From assembly GCA_029866965.1 (NCBI GenBank), contig CP123444.1, positions 310,001-374,000 on the forward strand: a stretch of 64,000 bases of DNA, read 5' to 3'. A model generated the notes under the pieces. It searched no databases. It was not told where the DNA came from and saw nothing but the letters and a program-made list of their open reading frames with translations. This document shows, one piece after another, positions 56,449 to 64,000 of this stretch (position 1 is its first letter; every line of letters starts with the position of its first letter). The DNA comes from Flavobacteriaceae bacterium YJPT1-3 (lineage in GTDB: Bacteria > Bacteroidota > Bacteroidia > Flavobacteriales > Flavobacteriaceae). The position numbers were made by a program, and so were the translations under genes.

Positions 56449-56998
56449 AGGTTCTATTATTTTGTTCATTCAGCTGTTTTTGCAAAAGCGCTCTGGCCTT
56501 GAACAGCTGTGATTTTGATGTACTTTCACTAATGCCTAACTCTTCGGCAATTTCTCTGTGCTTGTAACCCTCGATAGCATACATGACAAAGACCATGCGG
56601 TAGCCTTCTGGTAAACCATCAATCAAGACCTGTATGTATTCCACATCCAACTCACTGTGGGCTGAGGCATAGGGTGCCTCTACCTTCTCCAGTCCGTCCT
56701 CCACAAAATAGATCTTCTTTTGAGTGCGCAGATAAGAAATGGACTCTCTTACCATGATTCGTCGAATCCACCCTTCAAAAGAACCCTCATTACGGAAAGA
56801 CTTCAGATTTAGAAATACTTTTAAGAATCCATTGCACATGGCTTCTTCAGCCTGAGTGAGGACTGGGAGATATCGTCTGCAGACACTCAGCATCTTGGGC
56901 GCAAACTGATCGTATAGCTGACGTTGTGCTTCCCGTTCGCCTCGGGCCGCCCGCTTGATCAATTTTCGCTCGTCTGAATAAAAAGTAATGACTTTCAA
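56435..56998 (-). CDS. ECF-type RNA polymerase sigma factor
   Basis: The 187-residue protein carries region 2 (QRQLYDQFAPKMLSVCRRYLPV, EAMCNGFLKVFLNLKSF, GSFEGWIRRIMVRESISYLR) and region 4 (LPEGYRMVFVMYAIEGYKHREIAEELGISESTSKSQLFKARALLQKQL). There is no region 1 or 3. It directs transcription of a small regulon, presumably including its own cassette with the membrane protein and beta-barrel protein downstream. Spacing is overlapping with the next gene. Confidence 0.92.
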   Translation of the reverse strand: MKVITFYSDERKLIKRAARGEREAQRQLYDQFAPKMLSVCRRYLPVLTQAEEAMCNGFLKVFLNLKSFRNEGSFEGWIRRIMVRESISYLRTQKKIYFVEDGLEKVEAPYASAHSELDVEYIQVLIDGLPEGYRMVFVMYAIEGYKHREIAEELGISESTSKSQLFKARALLQKQLNEQNNRTYGTD

Positions 56999-57096
56999 AG
57001 TGGTTTCTTATCGACTTCTATTGACATAGACGCAAATGAAAAGGAAATAGTTGCCTGACTGCCAAAAATAATTTGAAATTGGAAAGGTATTAAAAT

Positions 57097-57126
57097 AAGA
57101 AAGGCCAGCGATTGCTGACCTTCTTC
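57097..57126 (-). terminator. Terminator downstream of the 57148-57906 gene
   Basis: Minus strand GGTCAGC-AATC-GCTGGCC stem, followed by TTTCTTATTTT. It separates the unknown coiled-coil gene from the sigma gene. Confidence 0.7.
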
Positions 57127-57147
57127 GTTTTCCGGACGGTAATACGG

Positions 57148-57906
57148 TTATTTTAGATTTCTACATTTACGCAGAATTTCCTCGGCGCGGGCGTGCATTT
57201 CTTCGGCTTTATTCAGGTAATAGTACTCGGTAAGCTCTAAGGATTCCTCTTCCAACACCGCCTCATCGCGCATGTAGTTGCTCATCGGCTCCTGGCTTTG
57301 TCCGCAAGCAAAGGTTTCATTTAATTTCTTCAACGCCAATTCATATTGCTTTAAAGCAGATTCTGCAGCGGTCTTAAAAGCTTTTTGTTGTTTTAGCTCT
57401 ATCTCCCGTTTACGGGCCATTTCTTCAGCCATTTTTCGTTGTTCCTGCAATTCGCGGGTAATGGCTTTTTGGCGATCCAACAATTCCTGCTGACGCGCTT
57501 CCAGGTATTCCTGACGCGATTGAAAATCGGATTCTTGTGGTCCCTGATACTGACAACCATCCAGATCCTGGAGTAGATTTCCCGTAAAGCCGCGGGCTTT
57601 ATTGACAAAGAAACGTACCTGTTCCCAGGAGGATTTCTCCATGGCTTTCTCCAGATTGACCCGAGCTTCATAAGTGGCGTCATAAGCGGTCATACAATCG
57701 CAGGACAAGGTCAATTCCTCCAGACTGGAAAAGGACTCGAGGGCTTTGCGTGCAAAACCTAAAGTAGCTTCCAGATCGGTGGAAACGTAGGCTTTATTCA
57801 AGAACAAATTAGCGTCTGGCGCCAGTTTGATGGCGGTATCACAGGGCGATTGCGCCATCGTCACAGCGGTAATGGCAAGCATAGTTAGAAGTAGTCGTAA
57901 GTTCAT
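57148..57906 (-). CDS. Secreted coiled-coil protein of unknown function
   Basis: About 252 residues with a signal peptide (LLLTMLAITAVTMAQ). The mature protein is almost wholly helical and charged, with a strong coiled-coil stretch (ARQQELLDRQKAITRELQEQRKMAEEMARKREIELKQQ in parts). It contains several Cys residues (SPCDTAIKL, TLSCDCMTAYD, FACGQSQ and a C-terminal RKCRNLK). It is expected in the periplasm. I do not recognise a family. A weak -7-like TATAATTG lies 30 bases upstream. It is a single-gene unit ended by the terminator at 57097. Confidence 0.75.
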   Translation of the reverse strand: MNLRLLLTMLAITAVTMAQSPCDTAIKLAPDANLFLNKAYVSTDLEATLGFARKALESFSSLEELTLSCDCMTAYDATYEARVNLEKAMEKSSWEQVRFFVNKARGFTGNLLQDLDGCQYQGPQESDFQSRQEYLEARQQELLDRQKAITRELQEQRKMAEEMARKREIELKQQKAFKTAAESALKQYELALKKLNETFACGQSQEPMSNYMRDEAVLEEESLELTEYYYLNKAEEMHARAEEILRKCRNLK

Positions 57907-57988
57907 AATCAATGATTTGGGATCATAATTAAGCGCAATTATACGAAATAAATTACAATATACCGAATTTTTATTGTATCACTGTAAG

Positions 57989-58963
57989 TTATTTCTTACG
58001 TTCAATGACGTAATTTACCATCAGTTCCAAGGAATCCTTGTAGGGAGAGGGGGGATATTTGGCCAGCATATCCAGGGCCTGTTGCTGCAATTGGGTCATT
58101 TTCTCGATCGCATAGATCAGGCCGCCATTCGCTTTCACGAAAGTGATCACTTCTTTCACCCGCTTCTTGTCGCGGTTTTTATTCTTGACCGAATTGATCA
58201 ACCAGCGCTTCTCCTTGGGCGAACAGTTATTTAAGGTATAGATCAGCGGTAAGGTCATTTTCTGCTCTTTGATATCTATTCCGGTAGGCTTACCAATGGC
58301 CTCTTCCCCATAATCAAAAAGGTCGTCTTTGATCTGAAAAGCCAGACCGATGAGTTCACCAAATTTTCGCATATGTTCTACCTCTCCGGTAGCATGAACC
58401 GCTTGAGCTCCCATGGCGCAGCAAGCGGCGATCAAGGTAGCCGTTTTTTGGCGGATGATCTCAAAATAGATTTCTTCGGTAATGTCGAGACGACGCGCTT
58501 TTTCGATCTGTAACAATTCCCCTTCGCTCATCTCACGAACGGCAACTGAAATGATGCGCAGCAGATCAAAATCGCTATTGTCGATCGAGAGCAATAGGCC
58601 TTTAGAAAGGAGAAAGTCTCCAACGAGGACCGCAATCTTATTTTTCCATAAGGCATTGATGGAAAAAAAGCCCCGACGCCGGTTGCTGTCGTCTACCACG
58701 TCGTCATGTACCAGAGTGGCGGTATGGATCAATTCAATCACAGAGGCTCCGCGATAGGTGCGATCGTTCACTTCGCCTTCTCCAAGCATTTTGGCCGTGA
58801 GGAACACAAACATAGGCCGCATTTGTTTCCCTTTCCGATTGACAATATAGTGGGTGATACGGTTGAGCAGCGCCACTCTGGAAGACATGGACAAGCGAAA
58901 CTTTTTCTCAAAGAGATCCATTTCAAAACGGATGGGCTCTTTAATCTGCTCGGTGATTTTCAT
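57989..58963 (-). CDS. Trans-polyprenyl diphosphate synthase
   Basis: The 324-residue all-helical enzyme carries the first aspartate-rich motif in LVHDDVVDDSNRRRG and the second in QIKDDLFDYG. KQMRPMFVFLTAK gives the substrate-binding Lys/Arg. These define E-type polyprenyl synthases that make the quinone side chain (C30-C40 class). The gene lies alone on the minus strand; a perfect -7 box TATCTTTG ends only seven bases before the ATG. Confidence 0.93.
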   Translation of the reverse strand: MKITEQIKEPIRFEMDLFEKKFRLSMSSRVALLNRITHYIVNRKGKQMRPMFVFLTAKMLGEGEVNDRTYRGASVIELIHTATLVHDDVVDDSNRRRGFFSINALWKNKIAVLVGDFLLSKGLLLSIDNSDFDLLRIISVAVREMSEGELLQIEKARRLDITEEIYFEIIRQKTATLIAACCAMGAQAVHATGEVEHMRKFGELIGLAFQIKDDLFDYGEEAIGKPTGIDIKEQKMTLPLIYTLNNCSPKEKRWLINSVKNKNRDKKRVKEVITFVKANGGLIYAIEKMTQLQQQALDMLAKYPPSPYKDSLELMVNYVIERKK

Positions 58964-58970
58964 AGCGGCA

Positions 58971-58978
58971 CAAAGATA
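58971..58978 (-). promoter_or_regulatory. -7 element of the polyprenyl synthase gene
   Basis: Perfect TATCTTTG; only seven bases separate it from the ATG at 58963, so the transcript would be leaderless or nearly so. Confidence 0.65.
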
Positions 58979-59022
58979 GCCAAACGAAAATAGCCCTAGG
59001 TAACGATTTTAAGACTAATTTA

Positions 59023-59054
59023 TTGTGACCGCATAGTACCAATGACTATCTTTG
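59023..59054 (+). promoter_or_regulatory. Promoter of the lone T9SS sorting-domain gene
   Basis: TTG at 59023-59025, 21 bases, then perfect TATCTTTG at 59047-59054. It lies 27 bases upstream of the ATG at 59081. Confidence 0.7.
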
Positions 59055-59080
59055 CTCCTCTGTTCGAGGGAATTAGACAC

Positions 59081-59425
59081 ATGAAAAGACTCTACTTCAT
59101 TGTTTTACTGGCTTTTTTCCATGTTGGTGCCGCAGCTGCACCAACAACAGTCTTGCCTGTGTCCCTCGATGATTTCAAATCAATTTCCGCTACCAAAGCA
59201 GACAGTTTTGAATTTTTTGTAGGCACCACTACCCTAACCTTAAAGTGTTTGAAGCCACTTAAGACTATTGAAGTCTATAATGTGGTAGGCCAGCCGGTGA
59301 TTCAGAAAAAACTAAGTGCACTCAAGCATGAGATCGACATCAGTTCGTTGTCTAAAGGCGTGTATATTGCCAAGGTGAAGTTTGGTGAGACCCTTAAGAC
59401 CTTTCGCTTCATCAAGAAAAACTAA
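59081..59425 (+). CDS. Small secreted protein consisting of a T9SS C-terminal sorting domain
   Basis: The 114-residue protein has a signal peptide (LYFIVLLAFFHVGAAAA), then a short linker, then a type A T9SS sorting domain occupying almost all of the mature chain. The motifs are IEVYNVVGQPV, HEIDISSLSKGVYIAKV and a terminal TFRFIKKN. These domains normally sit at the C-terminus of large secreted proteins. Here there is no cargo domain. The ATG at 59081 is used because an earlier start (59042) lies upstream of the promoter. No frameshift or partner ORF is visible upstream, so it may be a genuine small protein or a remnant. Confidence 0.85.
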   Translation: MKRLYFIVLLAFFHVGAAAAPTTVLPVSLDDFKSISATKADSFEFFVGTTTLTLKCLKPLKTIEVYNVVGQPVIQKKLSALKHEIDISSLSKGVYIAKVKFGETLKTFRFIKKN

Positions 59426-59431
59426 TACTAC

Positions 59432-60466
59432 TTACGACTTATTGGCCAACTGCCCGCAGGCCGCGTCAATATCCTTCCCACGAGATCGTCTTACCGTTAC
59501 GGTAACGCCCGCACGTTCCAGCACCTGAACATACCGATCGATCGCTTCCGGATCCGCTTGCTGAAAGCGCCCATCGTCAATGGGATTGTATTCAATGATA
59601 TTCACTTTACTGGGTACCGCCAGGCAAAAATCCAACAAGGCCTGAATGGCCTCTTCATTGTCATTGATCCCCTTCCAGACCACGTATTCATAAGTGATCC
59701 GTTTTTTGGTCTTTCGATACCAGTATTGCAAGGCCTCTTTCAAGTCGGCTAAAGGCATGTTCTCATTGAAGGGCATGATGCTGGTGCGCACCTCGTCAAG
59801 AGCGCTGTGTAAGGATACAGCCAAATTGAACTTTACCTCTTCATCGGCCATTTTTTTGATCATCTTGGGTACTCCAGAGGTGGAAACCGTAATGCGTTTA
59901 GGAGACATGCCCAACCCTTCTTCAGAGGTGATCTTTTCAATAGCCTTTAGTACATTGTTGTAATTCATGAGCGGTTCGCCCATGCCCATAAAGACAATAT
60001 TCGAGAGCGGTCTGTCGTGGTACATCCTGCTTTGGCGATCTATAGCTACCACCTGATCATAGATCTCATCAGGATTAAGGTTACGCATTCTTTTGAGTCG
60101 GGCTGTGGCGCAGAATTCACAATTCAAGCTACAGCCCACCTGAGAAGAAACACAGGCTGTGGTCCGACTCTTAGTCGGGATAAGCACCGATTCAACAATA
60201 AGTCCGTCGTGAAGTTGAACGGCATTTTTAATGGTTCCGTCCTGACTTCGCTGCATGTGGTCTACCTCGATATGGTTGATCACAAAATGCGTTTCTAACA
60301 ATTGACGCGTTTCCTTGGAGATATTGGTCATGCCCTCAAAGCTGTGAGCACCCTTTTGCCAAAGCCATTCATACACTTGATTTCCGCGAAATGCCTGATC
60401 ACCCTGCGCTACAAAAAAATCACGCAGTTGTTCTTTGGCCAACGCCCGTATGTCTTTCTTCTTCAT
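59432..60466 (-). CDS. rlmN: 23S rRNA/tRNA C2-adenine methyltransferase RlmN
   Basis: About 344 residues of the radical SAM family. The cluster motif is C-S-L-N-C-E-F-C in VGCSLNCEFCATARL. Other markers are KTRTTACVSSQ-type SRTTACVSSQ, NIVFMGMGEPLMNYNNV, RITVSTSGVP and the C-terminal TVRRSRGKDIDAACGQL, whose Cys is the methyl acceptor. It makes m2A2503 in 23S rRNA and m2A37 in some tRNAs. A perfect -7 box (TACCTTTG, 60484-60477) places the transcript start near 60470, so I prefer the ATG at 60466 to those at 60472 and 60508. Confidence 0.95.
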   Translation of the reverse strand: MKKKDIRALAKEQLRDFFVAQGDQAFRGNQVYEWLWQKGAHSFEGMTNISKETRQLLETHFVINHIEVDHMQRSQDGTIKNAVQLHDGLIVESVLIPTKSRTTACVSSQVGCSLNCEFCATARLKRMRNLNPDEIYDQVVAIDRQSRMYHDRPLSNIVFMGMGEPLMNYNNVLKAIEKITSEEGLGMSPKRITVSTSGVPKMIKKMADEEVKFNLAVSLHSALDEVRTSIMPFNENMPLADLKEALQYWYRKTKKRITYEYVVWKGINDNEEAIQALLDFCLAVPSKVNIIEYNPIDDGRFQQADPEAIDRYVQVLERAGVTVTVRRSRGKDIDAACGQLANKS

Positions 60467-60476
60467 CGTCATGCTG

Positions 60477-60484
60477 CAAAGGTA
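60477..60484 (-). promoter_or_regulatory. -7 element of rlmN
   Basis: Perfect TACCTTTG on the minus strand, 10 bases before the preferred ATG. Confidence 0.65.
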
Positions 60485-60560
60485 TTTGATTTGACCGGGA
60501 GTACTCACTAAAATCTATGCTATTCAAGTGGTGCACAGCGGGCCAGCCGGCACAAAGCAA

Positions 60561-60584
60561 AAAAGCCTCCCAAAGGAGGCTTTT
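60561..60584 (-). terminator. Terminator after queA
   Basis: GCCTCC-CAAA-GGAGGC stem with flanking A and T runs, 21 bases beyond the queA stop. Confidence 0.85.
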
Positions 60585-60604
60585 CTACTGGTTTAGCTTT
60601 TTGA

Positions 60605-61654
60605 CTATAGGATCAGCATGGCATCTCCATACGTATAAAAGCGGTATTTCTCTTTTACGGCCTCCTCATAGGCCTTCTTGGTAAATTCATGACCTGCGAA
60701 AGCGGAGGTCATCATCAATAAAGTGGATTTAGGCGTGTGGAAGTTAGTGATCATACAATTAGCGATGCTGAAATCATAGGGAGGAAAGATGAATTTATTC
60801 GTCCAACCAGCGTATTCATTAAGCGTTCCGCTTGAGGAAACAGCGCTCTCCAGGGCGCGCATGGCTGTAGTTCCTACCGCACAGATTTTGCGTTTCTCTT
60901 TAATGGCTGTATTCACGGTACTCACCGCTTTAGGTCGAATAAAGGCTTCTTCACTGTCCATTTTGTGCTTCGAAAGGTCTTCCACCTCAACCGCACTGAA
61001 GGTGCCCAAACCTACATGCAGGGTGACCTCAGCGAAATTGATCCCCTTGATCTCCAAACGCTTTAACAGGTGTTTGGAAAAATGCAGACCTGCCGTAGGC
61101 GCAGCTACCGCTCCCTCCTCTTTGGCGAAAATAGTTTGATAGCGCTCCTCGTCTTCAGGAGTTACCTCCCGTTTGATGTATTTTGGCAAAGGCGTCTCTC
61201 CTAATTCGTTGAGCTTATGACGGAATTCTTCATAAGATCCGTCGTATAAAAAGCGCAGCGTACGGCCTCGGGAAGTGGTGTTGTCGATAACTTCGGCTAC
61301 AAGACTTTCATCTTCTCCAAAGTATAATTTGTTTCCAATACGGATTTTACGTGCCGGGTCGACCAGTACGTCCCAAAGTCGGGTTTCCGAATTGAGTTCA
61401 CGAAGTAGAAACACCTCGATCCGGGCTCCGGTCTTTTCTTTATTTCCAAAAAGACGGGCTGGAAATACTTTGGTATTGTTCAACACCATCACATCTTCCG
61501 GCTCGAAATAGTCGATCAGGTCTTTAAAAAGTTTATGTTCAATCTTTTTGGTATCCCGATGCAGTACCATCAAACGGGATTCATCCCGATTTTCTGCCGG
61601 ATACTCTGCCAAAAGTTCTTTAGGCAGATCAAAATTGAAGTTCGAAAGTTTCAT
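60605..61654 (-). CDS. queA: S-adenosylmethionine:tRNA ribosyltransferase-isomerase QueA
   Basis: About 349 residues with the QueA motifs [52 protein letters not shown] and [18 protein letters not shown]. It forms epoxyqueuosine in tRNA wobble position 34. The ATG at 61654 gives the normal [11 protein letters not shown] start. A -33/-7 pair lies upstream (61798-61767). Confidence 0.96.
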   Translation of the reverse strand: MKLSNFNFDLPKELLAEYPAENRDESRLMVLHRDTKKIEHKLFKDLIDYFEPEDVMVLNNTKVFPARLFGNKEKTGARIEVFLLRELNSETRLWDVLVDPARKIRIGNKLYFGEDESLVAEVIDNTTSRGRTLRFLYDGSYEEFRHKLNELGETPLPKYIKREVTPEDEERYQTIFAKEEGAVAAPTAGLHFSKHLLKRLEIKGINFAEVTLHVGLGTFSAVEVEDLSKHKMDSEEAFIRPKAVSTVNTAIKEKRKICAVGTTAMRALESAVSSSGTLNEYAGWTNKFIFPPYDFSIANCMITNFHTPKSTLLMMTSAFAGHEFTKKAYEEAVKEKYRFYTYGDAMLIL

Positions 61655-61766
61655 TCCCATAGTGAAGTCGTCGTTTTTAGCAGATATTACACCTGAATGG
61701 AGCCCGAAAAACCTTTTAAAAAGCTTTTATCATCGAGCCTGGTGCTCCCCCGCATTTCAAAAGGTG

Positions 61767-61798
61767 CAAATATACAATCTCGAGGGGGGCGTTGTCAA
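61767..61798 (-). promoter_or_regulatory. Promoter upstream of queA
   Basis: Minus strand TTG (61798-61796), 21 bases, then perfect TATATTTG (61774-61767). This predicts a leader of about 105 nt. Confidence 0.7.
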
Positions 61799-61830
61799 GT
61801 TTTTACGGACTTAATTTTGTTTCCTTTTTA

Positions 61831-63054
61831 TCACAGCGTTTTGATCTCCAGACCTAAGTGAGTGAGGTCATTCCAAAACTCCGGGTAGGATTTAGATACG
61901 ACTTCAGCCTCTTCAATCGCGATAGGAACTTTTATCGCTAAAGGCGCAAAGGCCATAGCCATACGATGGTCCTGATAGGTGGCGATGGACACGTTTTCTT
62001 TAAGTAACGGACTTTTATGAAGATGTAGGCTATCATCGGTCACTTCAATAGCGCCGCCCAACTTACTGATCTCTTGTTGCAGTGCGACCAAACGATCCGT
62101 TTCTTTGATCTTAAGGGTATGTAAACCGGTCAGCTCGCAGCTCAGGCCCAGTCCCAGACAGCTTACCGCGATGGTTTGTGCAATATCCGGCGCATCCCGG
62201 AGGTTGATCTTCAAATGCTCCTTACGCAAATGGCTCTGTTGCCGCAGGGTAATGGTATCTTGTTCAAAGGTGGTCGTCACGCCCAGGTCCCGGTAAATTT
62301 CAGCCAGTACACTATCGCCCTGCAGGCTTTGTTTGCGGTAGCTTCCCAGAGTCACCTGTCCATCATCAGAAAGCGCGACCAAGGCGTAAAAGTAGGAGGC
62401 CGAGCTCCAATCTGATTCCACCGTGACTGTTTGGTCTTTAATCTGCTCCAGCGGCTCGATCACAATTTGATTTCCCTTAAACGCACAGTTGATCCCAATC
62501 CGATTGAGCAACTCTTGGGTCATTTGAATGTAGGGCACCGAGGTCAGCTTTCCAACCAGGTCGATGGTCAGACCCTCGGGCATGGAGGCTCCAATGAGCA
62601 TCAATGCGCTGATGTACTGACTGCTGATGGTCGCTTGCAGTGCTACTTGCTTTCGCGAAAGCGTACTTCCCTTAATGAGTAAAGGAGGATAGCCCTCCTG
62701 GTGTTGATATTCGATCGTAGCTCCCAGTTCGCGAAGGGCTTTCACTAGCACTTCGATGGGCCGTTGCTGCATACGGGCACTCCCGGTCAGGATCTTATCG
62801 GCACCTTTATTGGTCGCGAAATAGGCCGTCAAAAAACGCATGGCGGTACCCGCGTGATGAATATCGACCAGCTTGCTTGAAGCGGACAAGGCCTGGGCCA
62901 TGACCTTACTGTCGTCACTGTTGGATAGATTCTCAATGGTGAGATTAGGATACAGAGCCTGAAGAATAAGCAAGCGATTGGACTCACTTTTAGAGCCTGT
63001 GATCTGTAGGGAGCCCGAAAGTTGAGCGTTAGCTTTGGAAAGTTGGATAGTCAT
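61831..63054 (-). CDS. aroA: 3-phosphoshikimate 1-carboxyvinyltransferase (EPSP synthase)
   Basis: About 407 residues with the inverse alpha/beta-barrel motifs. Visible are GSKSESNRLLIL, HHAGTAMRFLTAYFA, SSQYISALMLIG, DAPDIAQTIAV, LKIKETDRLVALQQEI and YQDHRMAMAFAPLA. It makes EPSP in aromatic amino-acid synthesis. The start is the ATG at 63054; the longer frame begins with TTG. It lies just after the MazG-like gene. A palindrome copy encodes TLSRKQ. Confidence 0.95.
   Translation of the reverse strand: MTIQLSKANAQLSGSLQITGSKSESNRLLILQALYPNLTIENLSNSDDSKVMAQALSASSKLVDIHHAGTAMRFLTAYFATNKGADKILTGSARMQQRPIEVLVKALRELGATIEYQHQEGYPPLLIKGSTLSRKQVALQATISSQYISALMLIGASMPEGLTIDLVGKLTSVPYIQMTQELLNRIGINCAFKGNQIVIEPLEQIKDQTVTVESDWSSASYFYALVALSDDGQVTLGSYRKQSLQGDSVLAEIYRDLGVTTTFEQDTITLRQQSHLRKEHLKINLRDAPDIAQTIAVSCLGLGLSCELTGLHTLKIKETDRLVALQQEISKLGGAIEVTDDSLHLHKSPLLKENVSIATYQDHRMAMAFAPLAIKVPIAIEEAEVVSKSYPEFWNDLTHLGLEIKTL
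62649..62662. repeat. Iterated palindrome copy 13, 14-bp form (inside aroA)
   Basis: GCTTTCGCGAAAGC, read as LSRK, the same phase as the dnaG copy. Confidence 0.95.
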
Positions 63055-63063
63055 GGCCGGCAA

Positions 63064-63396
63064 CTACTGATCTTTGAGTTTTTGATTGCTGTGATGCCGG
63101 TCGTGATCGCGTTTGGCTTTGAGCTCCAGCTTCTGCTCAAAGGCAGATTGCAGATCCACTCCGGTTTGATTGGCTAGACAGAGAAGCACAAAGAGTACGT
63201 CGGCCAATTCTTCACCCAGATCTTTCTCTTTGTCCGATTCTTTTTCGCTCTGCTCGCCGTAGCGTCGGGCGATGATGCGGGCTACTTCCCCTACTTCTTC
63301 GGTGAGTTGCGCCATATTGGTTAACTCATTGAAATAGCGCACACCGTGCTCTTGAATCCACTCGTCTACCGCCTGCTGCGCATTTTGAATGTTCAT
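63064..63396 (-). CDS. MazG-like nucleotide pyrophosphohydrolase
   Basis: The 110-residue all-alpha protein carries the EExxE...ExxD metal-binding pattern of MazG/dUTPase-like NTP pyrophosphatases: AQLTEEVGEVARIIARRYGEQ and LGEELADVLFVLLCLANQTG. It would hydrolyse a nucleoside triphosphate to the monophosphate and pyrophosphate. The start overlaps the upstream gene by four bases and it precedes aroA by nine bases, so the three are likely in one operon. Confidence 0.88.
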   Translation of the reverse strand: MNIQNAQQAVDEWIQEHGVRYFNELTNMAQLTEEVGEVARIIARRYGEQSEKESDKEKDLGEELADVLFVLLCLANQTGVDLQSAFEQKLELKAKRDHDRHHSNQKLKDQ

Positions 63397-64000
63397 GGTT
63401 TTGCTTTTACCAAAACTACTTTTTCATTTTCTTTATTGACCCGTGTTTGGTAAAATTCTTTGAGCATGGCGAATTGATCAGGAAGAAATAATTTCCGATT
63501 CATGGAGAATTGAGCCGTGATTCGCAGCGAACCGTTGAATTCACCAATATTGTATGAGAACGAGCCCATGTTGTCAGGTAGGGCCACAGCCTGGGGTTCC
63601 GGCATACTTTCGACCGTAAAACCTGCGGGTAGTTTTATATTGATGCGCTTATCAATCTTAAAAGGCTGAACGAACTCAATAGGATACGTTCTATCACTTC
63701 CTTTCCATGGACTGTTGAAGACTCTTAAAAACAGCAGCGGATCTAAATATATTTTATCATTCATTATATCAGCTCCCCTGTTCAGCTTGAACTCATACGA
63801 TTCTTCGACAGGCGCATCCAGTGCTTCCAAATGTTTCCTAGTAAATTGAGCAACTTCAGATAGATTATGCGTACTAATCAATCGTTCTACATGTTGTTCC
63901 GGCGTTAAAGTCCCCTTTGTTTTTCTATAGTCCAGAGCATCGAGCTGAGTGAATCGATGCATTACAATACCTTGAAGCGACCCATCGGGCTTCAGCTCGT
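63393..64000 (-). CDS. DUF3857/transglutaminase-like protein, C-terminal part (runs off right edge)
   Basis: The frame is open to the right edge (…ELKPDGSLQGIVMHRF precedes the first internal Met), so only the last ~200 residues are present. The C-terminal region has a beta-rich section, NDKIYLDPLLFLRVFNSPWK, RTYPIEFVQPFKIDKRINIKLPAGF and QFAMLKEFYQTRVNKENEKVVLVK, matching the tail of large periplasmic proteins with DUF3857 and transglutaminase-like domains common in Bacteroidota. Function is unknown. It is upstream in the operon with the MazG-like gene and aroA. Confidence 0.7.
   Translation of the reverse strand, partial: ELKPDGSLQGIVMHRFTQLDALDYRKTKGTLTPEQHVERLISTHNLSEVAQFTRKHLEALDAPVEESYEFKLNRGADIMNDKIYLDPLLFLRVFNSPWKGSDRTYPIEFVQPFKIDKRINIKLPAGFTVESMPEPQAVALPDNMGSFSYNIGEFNGSLRITAQFSMNRKLFLPDQFAMLKEFYQTRVNKENEKVVLVKAKP

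Overview
The window comes from a member of the Bacteroidota, most likely a marine Flavobacteriaceae. The evidence is SusC/SusD proteins, gliding proteins GldB and GldC, a type IX secretion sorting domain, TAnnTTTG-type -7 promoter boxes, and a flavobacterial mraZ-to-ftsZ cluster. Nothing suggests plasmid or phage DNA.

Positions 1-30412 form a polysaccharide utilisation locus. A tightly overlapping leftward operon (9842 to the left edge) encodes a GH2 beta-galactosidase, a GH78-type alpha-L-rhamnosidase, an AraA-type sugar isomerase, a RhaT-type rhamnose symporter, an S1 sulfatase and the start of a second GH2 enzyme. Divergent from it are susC, susD and a PKD lipoprotein with a tandemly duplicated domain (10128-16726), then a second sulfatase. 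A GntR-type regulator (18506-19552, leftward) is divergent from a rightward operon. That operon holds the complete L-rhamnose pathway (RhaI, RhaB, the RhaEW aldolase/dehydrogenase fusion, then LldD for L-lactate), an NCS1-type permease, galK and galT. A lipoprotein formylglycine-generating enzyme that could activate the sulfatases follows. The implied substrate is a sulfated glycan rich in L-rhamnose and D-galactose. All three main promoters carry a 12-base box, ACAGTRCAGGAY, exactly 21 bases upstream of a -7-like box, which suggests one regulon.

Positions 30413-31321 hold tRNA-Arg(UCG) and two identical tandem 301-bp units. Each unit contains a small GIY-YIG nuclease gene, a copy of the first 22 nt of the tRNA, and a 20-bp GC-rich palindrome. 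This looks like a tiny mobile unit inserted at a tRNA gene.

Positions 31322-47540 are core genome, all leftward: a GatB/Yqey protein, ftsZ, ftsA, ftsQ, murC, murG, ftsW, murD, mraY, murE, ftsI, an ftsL-like gene, rsmH and mraZ. MurF and ddl are absent. Upstream of mraZ are three AAGTGG boxes at a strict 10-bp period, likely MraZ operators.

Positions 47541-64000 carry an alpha/beta hydrolase, engB, a small unknown protein, gldC, gldB, nadE, a LuxR-type response regulator lacking the phospho-acceptor Asp, and dnaG lacking all four zinc ligands. A sigma factor/membrane protein/outer-membrane protein cassette follows, then an unknown coiled-coil protein, a polyprenyl synthase, a lone T9SS sorting domain, rlmN, queA, aroA, a MazG-like protein and the end of a DUF3857-like protein.

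A 10-base palindrome, TTTCGCGAAA (usually extended to GCTTTCGCGAAAGC or longer), occurs 13 times across the window, mostly inside genes and in all three codon phases. It is the most striking sequence-level anomaly here.
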